Origin: Aphanomyces cochlioides
Taxonomy: Eukaryota; Oomycota; Saprolegniomycetes; Saprolegniales; Verrucalvaceae
Direction: 5' to 3'
Length of the DNA: 64,000 bases
Assembly (NCBI GenBank): GCA_019828595.1
Contig: JAHQRK010000002.1
Location: 3,038,001-3,102,000, forward strand
Part shown: positions 47,824 through 61,472 of the stretch, piece after piece
Position numbering within the stretch: position 1 is the stretch's first letter
Layout of the letters: every line of letters begins with the position of its first letter
The notes under the pieces: generated by a model
Databases searched by the model: none
The model's input: the letters and a program-made list of their open reading frames with translations, nothing else
What the model was told of the DNA's origin: nothing
Translations under genes and position numbers: made by a program

Positions 47824-50800
47824 ATGAGCGCGCTCTTGGCTCTTCTGTGTTTATGGACCACCGCGGTCCTTGCCGTCGACATTAGAACGGTAATACTTGA
47901 TCTATATGCTTTGTTTATGACGGGAAACCTTTGTAGCCGATTGATTGGAGGCCGTATACGTGCGGGGGGAGTTTTTTCTCCGACAGTACAGAACTCGGAT
48001 GTGCCGTCGATCGATGTCAATGCTGGGAATATATCTCGGAATGCGATACAGAATACGAGTGCGAAGCTTTCTTCACAAATGACAAAAACAATGTCTGCCA
48101 AGGACGATGCCGACTCTCGAGTATGATCCAACTCTACAGTATTGAATGGACTACTGATGTGGCTGTGGCTGTGTAGAACTCGGGATTGCATTGAATGTGT
48201 TTGGTATGCTTTTGATCTTTGGCTGCCCCGTGGCAGTGTTTATTTATCATGTGCTCAGTGTCCGCGCACAATCTCGATTAGCTGACATGAACACCAAACC
48301 AGATATCGATCAGCAGGATGGCAATGGCGACGGACTGGTCGAACAAGAGCAGCATCGACATGTCGTGGATCGGATATTGCTCCAAAGGATGGACCATAGT
48401 GTGTATCAATCGACTATTACGTCGCCAAAGTCAAATATCTACTCAATGATCCGGCCACGCACGATTTCAGCGTCGAAATCCCAGTCTTTTGTTCCCATGG
48501 TCGACGAAGTTCCTTATGCGTTACATTCGGACACCCCCACCACTGTCGCTGATCAACTTGCGATCCTCGAAGAACCGATACAAGAGGAGGAGGAAGAGAG
48601 TGATGAGACGATTCTCAGTCGATACATTGATTTGCACAAATTGAATGCAGGGGGCACTCATGGCGCGTTTGTCATACGTATGAATTCCCAGACCTACTTG
48701 GAAACAATGCATCGATGTACGTTGTAATCCCTCTTCTATCTCATGATACGTTATGCCTAGTTACCCTCCCGGTCATTTTCTTGGTCATGCTGGCTATTGT
48801 CTTTACATCCTTGATTGTGGCCCTCAAACCGTTCCAGCTACAATCCACTTATGCACGGCTCCAGCCTGGCGATCTCGGCATATACTTGAACTGCTCCGTT
48901 GGTGACGATGAGTGCACCAAGTTTGAGTACACGACTTTGAATGGCGATACAACTCAACAGCAGTTCTCGTTCTACCATGACACGTTATCCAAGTCGCCTG
49001 ATGTCTTGCGTATTGAGATGCACATTGAAAATACAGGGGAAAAGCGCGAGCCTGGCACGTACGTCCTTGGGTTCTATAATATGTCCCTCCGTGCCGCCGG
49101 CGTCAGCAAGCCTCTCGTGTCAAATTACGTAAACAAACTCACTACAACTTGTTCCTGCATGGACGAGAAGTGCGAGCAAAACGTCACGTGCTCATCCATT
49201 CCACTTGTTGGCGTCTACACGAAGAAATATGGTGCCATGTTGTATGACTTGCGTGAACAAAACTACACAATTCACCTTGCTTTTGACATGTCCTCAGGCG
49301 ACCACAAGAACGTGTCATTCCCAGATTATTCGCTCTACTTTGAAGTACTGGAGAACCCTTACGAGATGACAGGTCTTGCCATCCAAGGCATTCTCGGCTG
49401 CTTTAATATTGCCTTTTTGGTACACTTCTTGGCCGCTGTGAATCGTTACTACATTCGTCGCCACCCTGCTGCTCTGGATGTACCCATTCCCCGTCGCTGG
49501 TTCTTCCATTTGAGTCTCGAACGGAAACTCGTTGCGATTGTCTTGTTGACTCTCTCTGTCTCAAACAATCCCCTTATGATCACACTGTCGGCTCCGTTCT
49601 TTTCGGTGCCCGGCTTTTCGTATGCATTTTTTCGTGACATCTATGAAACTATTGTATACGTGGTCACACTTGGCTCCCTTTTGACTGTCATCGATGCATA
49701 CCGCAAGGACAGCAAACAATTCAAGAATGGAGCATCTTTGTCGGCCGTCGGTTGGCGTTTTGTCTCGTCGAAAGTCGCAATTGCTGCTGCATTCCTCACA
49801 GTTCGTTTAGTCGTCAATCTCACACTCGAAGCGAGCTTGGAGCCAACAGTCAACATTGATCAATTGACCTCCTCTATCGATTTGGGCTTGATCGTCATTG
49901 GTGTCGCGACCTTGATTGGTGTCGTTGTCCATGTCAACCATGTCCTTGACCGCCAACGTTACAGTGAAACTCGCTACCTGGCACTGAATTTTCGCTACAT
50001 TACTACTGTGACGTATTCAATCTTGGCTGTCCTGCTCATCAACTTGATCTTTTTCAGCGCATATGCGGAAGTGTCCACCTTCAAACCAACGAATCTACGC
50101 ACATCTACGACAGTCTCGGAAGTGTCCATCTCTATTCTTGTTTACATGGCTGCCATTGCATTTTACCCTCCACGAAAACAAGAACGAGGGCTTGTTCCGC
50201 GTGGATACGTCGTGCGGGAGAAGCGGCAATTTGCTACCACCCCCACGGATTTGTCTCCTGTCGCTCAATTGTCGAGTGCTGCGTCTTTTGAAGAGCCTGA
50301 TAATGGTCGACCTCGCCTGAAGCGTACAGCGGCATTCCGTGCAAAACCAATTTCAGCGCCTCATCGGATCTTTTGCATTGAGACGGCATGCCTCATGTAC
50401 AATTGCTCGCGTCATGCTTACTATCGATCTTCTTTATATCGCGAGACGGACATTGACGAGGTCGGCAAGCCGCTACATCCTCGCTCTGCTTATGTGCCTC
50501 AAGTCGCCCTTTTTCGGGATAATTTGCGAGAGGTGGTGCATATCCACGATGAAAAGACTGATACAAACTGTATCGTCCTGCAAAGTGACACGAAAATCAT
50601 CTTCGCTTTCCGCGGTACTGCAAGTAAAGCTAACGTTAAGACTGATCTGGAGTTTGCTCTTGAAGAGTTGCCGTGGAAATCCAAGACAAATCCCAAGATG
50701 CTTGCTGGTTACGTCCACCGTGGCTTTTACAATGCGTATCTGACGGTGCAACAACAATGCCACGACACAATGCGGCAACTACTCTCTGAATACAAAATGC

Positions 50801-51399
50801 GGGGCATGTCTGCGGACACGCATGTACAAATCTATTGCACGGGTCACTCTTTGGGTGGTGCCTTGGCGACGCTTGCTTCGCTCGACTTTAAGCTCACGTT
50901 TGGCCATCGCGTGATCATGTACAATTATGGTTCTCCCCGCGTGGGCACCCACAGCTTTGCCCGTTTTTACAACGAGGAAATTCCCCTTGCATTCCGTGTT
51001 GTAAATGAAGGCGACATCGTTGTGGGTATGCTTCAAACTGTGTCGACGGATTGCTTTGGCCAGACGAAGAAATTTTACAAGCACATTGGCACGGAAGTGG
51101 TCATGGATGGCCGTGTCAATGGTGACTTTATCGTGCGTCCGACGTTTACTGAGAAGAATTTGATCGTCGAAGTCCGACGAAAAGCAGCTCGCCATTACTT
51201 GCTAGGGTACAAGCAAAACCTTGATGCAATGGTTGAAAACGTCCTGGAAACTGAAAAGCGGCTAGGTGAGCTGCATGTACAGACAGAACTTGAGAAGGCA
51301 CTGTACGGTGGCGTTGAAGATCGCTACGAGTGGCATGCTGACAGTGTCCACGACACCTCTGAAGCTGCTGGCAATGGCGACGGCGAATACTTTATTTAA
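47824..51399 (+). CDS. Multi-pass membrane protein fused to a class-3 lipase
   Basis: Four exons (47824-47889, 47937-48120, 48177-48716, 48761-51399), introns 47, 56 and 44 nt, 1142 aa. Order: signal peptide, Cys-rich ectodomain, membrane helix, cytoplasmic-like disordered part, second helix, then an ectodomain of about 200 residues with beta-sandwich character. A block of seven further hydrophobic segments follows, roughly residues 480-730. The C-terminal third is a lipase_3 domain, with the nucleophile in CTGHSLGGALATLAS (Ser about residue 960) followed by YGSPRVGTHSF. Diacylglycerol lipases have four helices and the same lipase type. Here the ectodomain plus seven helices is more like a GOST/TMEM181-type receptor fused to a lipase. 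Confidence 0.82.
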
Positions 51400-53383
<1,984 letters not shown>

Positions 53384-53386
53384 AAA

Positions 53387-56300
53387 TTATTTTCGTTGCT
53401 TTAGTTGCTCCAAGAGTCGCTGCACAACGCTTATCATGCCATGGCATTTGGTGAGCTCTCTTGATCCAGGTGGAAGTCGTAGGACGCATTGATGGAGTAA
53501 AGCGTTCGTGGAAGTCAGGGAAGGGGCGGCATCAAGTTTTGCAACTTCAGTGTCTAGACACAACATTAGGAATGAGGCATTTGTTGATCAAGCACCTGGA
53601 ATAAGTGGAGCTTCGTTTGAGCATATCCAAGCAGTCATGTCGGCTGGAATTTGGCTCATCAATGCTGCGTATTCAGACCGGGACTGCATGCGAGATACAA
53701 TGAGTGAGAGCCGAGTCCTTGCTACTCGGCCCATTCGTGTGACTATGGACGATTCGATGAGGACTTTGTCGAGAACTTCTTCTGCCAATGCATCTTTGCC
53801 AGACTGATAGAGCCACACGGCATGGTCTTGCTTCACTTTGTCTAAAGGGAGTTGAAACGAAGTTGCGACAGCCATGCCTCGGGCAATGTCATGGTGTAAA
53901 AGCTTCATTACAAACTATTTCGCCTTGAGGTCAATTTCATCACTAAAAAGGCTCACCTCATATCGCTCGTCTTGACGATCGACCGAGATGGAGCTTTGGA
54001 AGCAATCAGCAACACAAAGACGGCTGGGTTCAAACAACGTCTTCAATGGCACGACGAGAGAGGGGTAGGCAGTGAATGCCATCAAGACAGACACGAGCTG
54101 ATGATGCGTTTTTACCGTAGATTCCACGACTCGAGAGTCACTCGTGGTTAGCTGGCGCATCAGAGGCGACGATGTTGGTGAAGCAGGCCACGTTTCAGTG
54201 TACAAATTGAGCACATCCAACGGCGTGCCAGTCCAGACGACATGCTCCAACAACTGGGATAAGTTTACGTTTTCTTCTAGAGAGCAACGTTAGAACTGTT
54301 CTGCATTGAAATAACGCTACCGTCGTCGTGGGGCCATGTAAAAGCAGGCTGGGGTGATTTGCACGTCTCTTCTAGCACTTCCAAGAGCAGGAGCACCAAG
54401 CGCAAGAATTCTCCTGCAATCGATGGATGCAGCCCTTTCTTGACCGAACGCCCCGAGCTCACTTCTATCCAGTAGTCGAGGATTGACCGCACTTGGGCCC
54501 GAATATATCGCTCCCACAAGTAAACAACCAGAGCTTGACGAACAAAGTCAGAATTCTCCACCTCTTGAATTGCAAGCTCCAAATATGTCATGCGAGATCG
54601 ATCGTTGTTCCACGCCGAGCAGAGCATCTACACTTCAATTAGGACGACTACGACAGACGTTGGCGCACCAATGCACGGAAGGAAACGAGAGACTCAGCAT
54701 GCTGAAGACGGCGAAAAGAATGTAAGACCGACATGACAGCATGGGACTTGGATGAATTCTGCCAAAGGTCAATCCATTCATCTTTTGGATCGTACGGAAT
54801 GGACAACTCCTGTAGATCACAGATAAAATCTAAGGATTTGGAGACAACAAATACCTGATCGGGTCTGTTTAAATGCACGATCGCTATGAATTTCATGAGC
54901 TCATCCAAAGATTCAATTGATTTCTACAATACACTTTCATAAATATGTTGTCTTTATGTTGCGAGCGTACCACATTGAGCTTCCCTGGGACTTTGAGTAA
55001 GCAGCTGAAGTAGAGACACTGACTTAAACATTGCTGCAGTATCTCCCACCGAAGTCCAGCTCCGGTGGCACTGACTTGCCCAAGAGTGTTGTCTTGCAAA
55101 GCATTCGCATGTTGATTGGTGCCATGGGCTACATGGTGGGAAAGTACAAACGCAGGGATCAACAATTGCGTGTCGCGACATTTTTTGAAGATGACTTGAA
55201 GGCTGGGGTGGAGCTCTAATACACTTTTAGTGGACTTGTTCGAAGTCCGCGGAAAATTTACCAGGCAGAGTGAACGAAGATTCATCAATCGAATGCGGAT
55301 ACGAGCTGCCTTGAATCCACGGCTCAAGCCAACGTTGCAAACACGAGCTGGCATTTGTTGCCGTCATCGACAACATGTCATCGATAGGCAGTGCAAAGAA
55401 CCACGCCAAGAACAAATTCGTGTACCGCTCATTATCTTCATCCAGCAATAATTTACGATGGATCTCCCGGACACGCTACAACATCACATCATGACTCGGA
55501 AACAAAGCAATAGCTTACTTGAATCCCAAAGACTGACCCACTCAACGGGGCAAAGAAAATCGTCACAAGACCAGCTAACACGTCGTCTAAAAGAGGTGAG
55601 CGAAGCACAGGTGACTTCAAGACGGCGTAGAAATGCTGCACGCATTCCACAAGCGATGAGTTATCTTGCAACTTTTTGTGAAGCGTCAAGCCAAGAGATA
55701 ATTCAACTTCAGACGAGAGTGGATCGGACCACGGTGCAGCAAAGCATTCGATAAACTCGAGACAATTCAGAGACTGAGTTTTCCTCTTGACTTCGAACGT
55801 GTAAACTTGTCTCCACTTGGTCATGCGTGCTAAGAGTTTATCTTCGTCAAACAACGATCCAAATGGTTTCGGCGTCACTTCCTGTCGCCAATTTCAGTCA
55901 AGAAACTCGACACAGGGCTGGAAACCTGTTGCAGATCGATATAGCCTTGAATCAAATGCGCTTTCCATTCCAAGTTGAAAATAAACACAAGAGTTGAAAA
56001 TTCAGCCTGGCTATCAGCCCAATTCCTTGACTTTCGCACAACCTACATGGATGCAATGAGTTTCACAGGCTTGTGTCGACTAAGGGTCACCTCGAGCAAT
56101 GTCTTCAGTGCATCTCGATGAAAGTTTGCATTCAACGCACCCATCTTAGACTGGTGGAGTTCGTCGACAAGTGTCTGGACCGAAGCAATCGTCGTTAATC
56201 CACGCATTTGTTCAAGTACGGATGGCATTCTGTCGGGCTTTGTCAAACAACCCTCGAGTCCATCCAAGAGTTGATGCAGTCGAAATGATTCTTCTTCATG

Positions 56301-57638
56301 ACTCGCCTACACAGCGCCACATCAAATCGGCCAAGCTGTATGAACATACATCTGCAAAATATTGCTTGATCGTTGTCGTGCTACCAGCGTCCAATTCTAA
56401 TTTAAAGGACGAGCAGCGTCCATCCGATTTCTCCCACACGACGACGCAAGCAGTTTCAGTCTTGGTTATGCAAGTAGCGAGTTTAAGCTTCGCTTGAGCG
56501 CCTATAGGCCGGCAAAGGACTCGCGGACCATGTCGAGCACGCCACACTTCGACAAGGCCACGCCTGGCCGAATAAAAGACCATGTAGAGACCTTTGTTTG
56601 GGCCATCTTGAGTCATCCACGCACACTGAGCATCTCGATACCTAGATGTTTTCACTAAGCTGTGCTCTAGTGAGTGTTTTCATACCCTTTCCATAGTCGT
56701 ATCATCAGCATCGTTGTCGTGTCTATCAAGAGAATACGACCCAAGGCGTCTGGAATGAGCGCAAGCTTGCCATTCGGTGACAAGCATAAATCCCGAGCTC
56801 GTCGGCGTTGCGTGTCTGGCATTCCCAGCGCAACATGCATGCCAAGATCAGACGGGACTGCGTCGATTGTGTCGTTTTCTTTTTCCTGTGGCCAGCCCCA
56901 ATTTCTAGCAAGAGACCAAACTGCGCCTGCAGCACGCGATGCAACAGCACTTGCAAGATGCGCAATGCGGAAAAGCGACGTGCCTTCATGTCCTAACAAG
57001 ACGTAAGAATCATTGAGTGCAGCAATTGTACCGGCAAGATAAAAGCCTACAACTGGATCGCATCCAACGGCCATGAGGGTTTGAAGGCCAGCACGGGGTT
57101 GATTTTGGAAGAGTGATGTGGGTGTGTCGCGGCAGGGAAGGACGCTGATGATATCACGTTGCCCATTTAGGCTATACTTTCTCCAGTATCGTTTCGGAGT
57201 AGGGTCCATCTCCCACTCAATAATTACAAGCGTCTTGTCGCTGAATAGGACATACAGCTCTCGAGCATGGGCTTTGGCCGAATGAAAATTCCATTCGAGG
57301 CGGGCAACACTGTCTCGATGGCATTGCAAGGAAAAGAGCTCTTCGCCTGGTTGATTGTACACGCAAACGTAGCCATTGGAAAAGCCCAGCGCGATATCGT
57401 AAGTGTTGTTTGTTGTTGGTACGGTATGGAATCGTCCAGTCGTTGCAATCGCTATCGCTCTCGTTTCTTTGATCGGCACAAGAGTCTCTTCACTCACTTG
57501 AAGTTTGACTTTCTCGTCTACCTTTGGTCCATGCACAAAGTAGCTATTCGTATTGTCTTCTCGTATGCAAACCCATTGGTCTGGAGCGACGTCCAAGATG
57601 TCATTCACAGCACATTCGATGCTGCCGACTTCCCTCAT
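53387..57638 (-). CDS. RAB3GAP2: Rab3 GTPase-activating protein, non-catalytic subunit
   Basis: A many-exon gene. I traced exon 1 (57638-56686), exon 2 (56641-56350), the start of exon 3 (56306) and the last exon (53553-53387). About nine further exons lie between, with introns near 40-45 nt. The N-terminal domain is a beta-propeller-like part (FSNGYVCVYNQPGEELFS, LCLSPNGKLALIPDALGRIL). It leads into the hallmark LWKGYRDAQCAWM and MVFYSARRGLVEVWRARHGP, which marks RAB3GAP2. The rest is helical. With RAB3GAP1 it forms the GAP for Rab3 and GEF for Rab18, acting in ER and vesicle traffic; the catalytic partner is not in this window. The start was chosen at MREVGSIECAV, 50 bp from the ATCCGGAT cluster. 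Confidence 0.82.
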
Positions 57639-57680
57639 GTGCTAGATACCTTCGTTCTTGGAAAAACCGAGAACTTAGAC

Positions 57681-57741
57681 TCCGGATAATACGTTTTTAT
57701 CCGGACATCAAAATTATCCGGATGACTAGACATCCGGATAA
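57681..57741. promoter_or_regulatory. Cluster of ATCCGGAT motifs in a divergent promoter
   Basis: TCCGGATAA (57681-57689), TTATCCGGA (57697-57705), TTATCCGGAT (57714-57723) and ATCCGGATAA (57732-57741), plus a weaker TTATCCAGA near 57746. They lie in the 148-bp gap between RAB3GAP2 and the methyltransferase gene and can fold as alternative hairpins. Confidence 0.6.
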
Positions 57742-57786
57742 TGTTTTATCCAGAGTCCACTTCTCCTCTGCTTTGACAAAAAGGTC

Positions 57787-58612
57787 ATGGCGGCATTCCT
57801 GACAACGGAGTTGAGCACATTGGACAGAACTTTGACGTACGCGAGCGAGCGGCACTTCGAGTATGCGAAAGCCGGCAGTGTTTCGATTGCACAAGATATT
57901 TCTCACGTCGGCGGCACGGTTTGTGAGCTCTATTGCGCTTGTGGTTGAAATGTCTCGGCATCTAGGTATGGGACGCAAGCGTGGTTTTGAGCCATTACTT
58001 GGACAGCTTGGGTCACTCGTGCGCATTTACAAGATATACCTCCAGTCTAACTAGCAATGTAGAAACTTGAGCGGAAAGGCGCTTCTTGAAATTGGTTGTG
58101 GCACAGCTTTACCAAGTGAGGACTTATTCGAGGGATGGATAGACTGACAACTTGCACTAGGCATTGTAGCTGCACGCTTGGGAGCTCGTGCTGTTGCGAC
58201 GGACTTACGCGATGTGTTGCCATTCACGGAGGCGGCGATTCGACGGAACTGCCAAACTAATTTTGAAAACATTCGATGGCAAGCCTTGATGTGGGGAGCT
58301 CATGGCGACGGCTTGAAGGATTTAGTCAATCAACGCTACGATTATATCGTCGGTGCTGATATTGTCTACAACAACTCGTTCTTCACCGAGCTGTTTGAAA
58401 CACTGGTCGAATTATGTCGTATTAGCCATGAAGAAAGAAGTACAACGAAAGTCCTCGTGTGCTTTGAACAGAGACGTCGAGATCTCACTGAACTTTGGAC
58501 CAAATTTGAATCCCATTTCCACGTCTATATGGTATCCTCGCCCATGCTCGACGCGTGCCGCGAGCGTGCGAATGTCTTTCTCTTTGAATTGACGTGGCGA
58601 GTCGAGGCGTAG
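57787..58612 (+). CDS. METTL21-type protein-lysine methyltransferase
   Basis: Exons 57787-57918, 57966-58018, 58063-58115 and 58161-58612, introns of 47, 44 and 45 nt, 229 aa. It shows the family landmarks GGTVWDASVVLSHYLDS, AdoMet site LLEIGCGTALPSIVAARLGA, acidic strand end AVATDLRD, and the VGADIVYNNSFF stretch. It ends in a beta hairpin (NVFLFELTWRVEA). METTL21 proteins methylate Lys in chaperones and translation factors; the substrate here is unknown. The two internal exons are only 53 nt each, which is small even for this genome. It shares a divergent promoter with RAB3GAP2. Confidence 0.87.
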
Positions 58613-58732
58613 GAGCAAGTTGAGTTATCTCTATTTATTCTTAACTAGCAACAATAATGTCATTGCCGTTCTCGAAGTTGCTCTGAGCTGATGCAGGTGC
58701 TCGTTTCTCACTCTGCTCAAATGTCCATTGCA

Positions 58733-58806
58733 GGGTGAATGGGTTTAAGCCGAGGGTTTTAGAGTGAAGGGGTTAAAGGGGTTTATTTGAGGGGTTTAGG
58801 GGTTAT
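58733..58806. repeat. Telomere-like degenerate repeat (GGGTTTAAG/GGGGTTTAGGGG)
   Basis: A G-rich run with GGGTTTAAGC, GGGTTTTAG, GGGGTTAAAGGGG, TTTGAGGGG and TTTAGGGG units, ending 22 bp before the Prp31 ATG. Confidence 0.75.
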
Positions 58807-58827
58807 CAATATTCGATCATCCACACG

Positions 58828-60300
58828 ATGACTTCGTTGGCCGCGTCGTTCCTCGAAGACTTGGATGAGCTGAGTGGAAGCAGCGAAGAAGAGGAAAACC
58901 ATGAAGAAGATGTCGACATGGAAGAAGAAGACGCTGAAGCGATTGCGGCCGCCAAACAGAAACAAATGGACGTCGATGCATTGCTGAAAGCTGCAGCAAA
59001 TTCAGGTGCCGGTTTGTCCGCAGTCGCACATTTGCGCAAGTCAGAGTCGTATAAACGCCACATGGAGGCTGTCAATCTGTACGTGCAAAAAGAGGCGTCG
59101 TTGGACAGTCAAGCTCAAGATGGACCGGAGTATCAGCTCGTCGTGGCTTCGAATGATTTGATGGTCAAGATGGATGACGAAATCGTTGCGGTGCATCGCT
59201 TCCTTGTCGAACTTTATGCAAAGAAATTCCCCGAGCTTGAGTCTCTTGTACCAAGTCCGTTGGATTATGCTAGAGTCGTTCAGCGTATCGGGAACGAAAT
59301 GGACATGACGCTCGTCGATTTGTCCACTTTGTTACCAAGTGCGACGGTCATGGGCGTGTCCGTGACTGGATCCACGACATCAGGAAAACCTCTATCGCCC
59401 AGCGACCTTGCAATTGTTCAAGAAACGTGCACAGAGCTCCTCGAACTGGATGCGGATAAGACTCTCGTCCTGCGTTTTGTGGAGAGCCGTATGAATTTCC
59501 TCGCACCAAATCTATCGGCGCTCCTTGGTACACGTATCACGGCACAGCTCGTGGGTCTCGCCGGTGGCGTAGACGAGCTCAGCCGTATTCCTTCGTGCAA
59601 TATTCAAGTCCTTGGTCAGCGGAAGCAAGTCTTGGCTGGTTATTCATCCATGTCGACGCTCAAACACACGGGTATTCTCTTTGGCTGCGACCTCATCCAG
59701 TCGATCCCACAAGACTTGAGAAAGAAAGCAAACCGCGTCGTGGCTGGAAAGGTGGCTCTAGCAGCTCGTGTTGATAGTCAGCCGCACCGCACAGCATCTT
59801 GCGGCCAGCAATTTTACCGCGAGTTGGCGGACAAGTTTGAGAAATGGCAACAACCCCAAAAAGCCAAGACCAAGAAAGCACTACCTCGTCCAGATGACAA
59901 ACCACGTCGAAAACGCGGTGGCAAACGATATCGCAAGATGAAAGAACGCACACAGCTCACCGAAGTTCGACGCGAGTGGAATCGACAGAATTTTGCAGCG
60001 TCTGGTGAAGAATATGGCGACAATGCCATGGGTATTACGACCGGTCGTCTTGGGGCTGAAGGCTCTGGTCAACTCCGCGTGATCAAAAAAGCTCAGAAGC
60101 AAACCCAGCGCAAGCTTAAAGCTGCCAGCTATGCGACTCAAGCCAACCATCAACAGTCGGGACTTGCTACGAGTCTAGCCTTCACGCCTGTTCAAGGCAT
60201 TGAGCTCATGAATCCATCGGCCGCAGCGGAGCGCGTGCGAGAAGCCAACAAGAAATACTTCAATGCGCAGAGTGGATTCATGTCGAGCATCAAAAAGTAA
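58828..60300 (+). CDS. PRPF31: U4/U6 snRNP protein Prp31
   Basis: Single exon, 490 aa, the normal length. An acidic N-terminus (FLEDLDELSGSSEEEENHEEDVDMEEEDA region) precedes the NOSIC/coiled-coil part. The Nop domain follows (NLSALLGTRITAQLVGLAGG, SMSTLKHTGILFGCDLIQS, RVVAGKVALAARVD), and it binds 15.5K and U4 RNA. The C-terminus is the Prp31_C region with RKRGGKRYRKMKERT and the conserved QSGLATSLAFTPVQGIEL. The protein is needed for tri-snRNP formation in splicing. A telomere-like repeat occupies the promoter. Confidence 0.95.
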   Translation: MTSLAASFLEDLDELSGSSEEEENHEEDVDMEEEDAEAIAAAKQKQMDVDALLKAAANSGAGLSAVAHLRKSESYKRHMEAVNLYVQKEASLDSQAQDGPEYQLVVASNDLMVKMDDEIVAVHRFLVELYAKKFPELESLVPSPLDYARVVQRIGNEMDMTLVDLSTLLPSATVMGVSVTGSTTSGKPLSPSDLAIVQETCTELLELDADKTLVLRFVESRMNFLAPNLSALLGTRITAQLVGLAGGVDELSRIPSCNIQVLGQRKQVLAGYSSMSTLKHTGILFGCDLIQSIPQDLRKKANRVVAGKVALAARVDSQPHRTASCGQQFYRELADKFEKWQQPQKAKTKKALPRPDDKPRRKRGGKRYRKMKERTQLTEVRREWNRQNFAASGEEYGDNAMGITTGRLGAEGSGQLRVIKKAQKQTQRKLKAASYATQANHQQSGLATSLAFTPVQGIELMNPSAAAERVREANKKYFNAQSGFMSSIKK

Positions 60301-60332
60301 CACAAGATATCCTCAGGTGGGGTCTACTATTT

Positions 60333-61282
60333 CTAGAAATACTCTTGGTACTTTTGCTCATAAATAAAGCAGTAGCGCGACACATTACGCGTCGATGGAG
60401 GGCGTGTGACGCGATGGAGAGTGCCTGGAACTCGATTGTCAGTAGCTCGGGTAAGGGCTTTGCCACAGAAGAGCACCCATTCGACGTGAGGTTTGCATAC
60501 GGCTTCTACAGAGAGCCATTGCTGGCTGCATGGATCAAACACATCAAGACCGGCGACGTCCGTGACGGGTTCAATCACATACAGACTGGGGTCAATGTGC
60601 TCAAAGACGTTTTCGTCGTTGGATTGACCACCTCCTTCTACGTTTGGATAGTGCAAGCCGTAGCAAACCGACAAATTGTCGCCACTTGCTTGCTGGATAG
60701 CCGCACCTTCAATCTCGTAGCCAAGTGTGAGCGACAAACTCTTATCGCAAATTGCCTGGCAAGCACGGAGCTACAAGAAATGTCAAACAAACCCCGCAAG
60801 CATTGTACCAGTGCCAGCCACTTGGCTTCGAACGACTCGCTGGGCCAGATCATACGCGAGAGATCGCCCGCATGCACGCGAAAGCATTCGCGCACATGAG
60901 TAGTCTCGTAGCCAGCATACCACATTGGTGTCTTGTTCTCATTGTGGTAAATGTGTTTGCTCGTGCATGCAGACTTTGCTTTATCATCTCCTTCAAAGAA
61001 CGATTGCATGGAAGCACGTAGATCCGTGTACAATGCCTCGACCGTCGATCCAAGGTCTGTGAGGACAACAAACGAGTGTTTCTCCATCAGCTCGTTGAAT
61101 CGCGCTTTGTTCTTCCACGTCAAATCCTTGAGCTTCATGCGAGGCACTCCTGACGATTCCGCCGGTTCAATGGATGGAAATGACGCGGAAGGGATAAAGG
61201 ACGAGGAGGCACTAGAGCTTCCATGATCCAGGTAGTAATAGTCGAGCCGCAAGGCGTCGTCGTCATCGTCGTGGACATTCAT
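60333..61282 (-). CDS. 2-oxoglutarate/Fe(II)-dependent oxygenase
   Basis: Two exons, 61282-60809 and 60770-60333, with a 38-nt intron, 303 aa. The N-terminus is acidic (HDDDDDALRL). The C-terminal half has the jelly-roll iron site of isopenicillin-N-synthase-type oxygenases: His and Asp in EHIDPS, the distal His in TLHRV and an Arg downstream (STRNVSRY) for 2-oxoglutarate. A substrate cannot be guessed. The gene converges on Prp31 with 32 bp between the stops. Confidence 0.8.
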
Positions 61283-61472
61283 CGCTTGATTGGCAATGAA
61301 CCATCAGTTTTTTTATGAATATGGTCAATTTTATGTCAATAAACCAATATAAAACCTGCCATGTAGCTTGGTTTTAGGTTTTTAGCATATGAAAGTTGAA
61401 TCAAGTTAGGTTTTTTACAAACTTTTCGTGTGAAAGTGCAACAACTGGTTCAACTTGGCCACCAATCGATCC

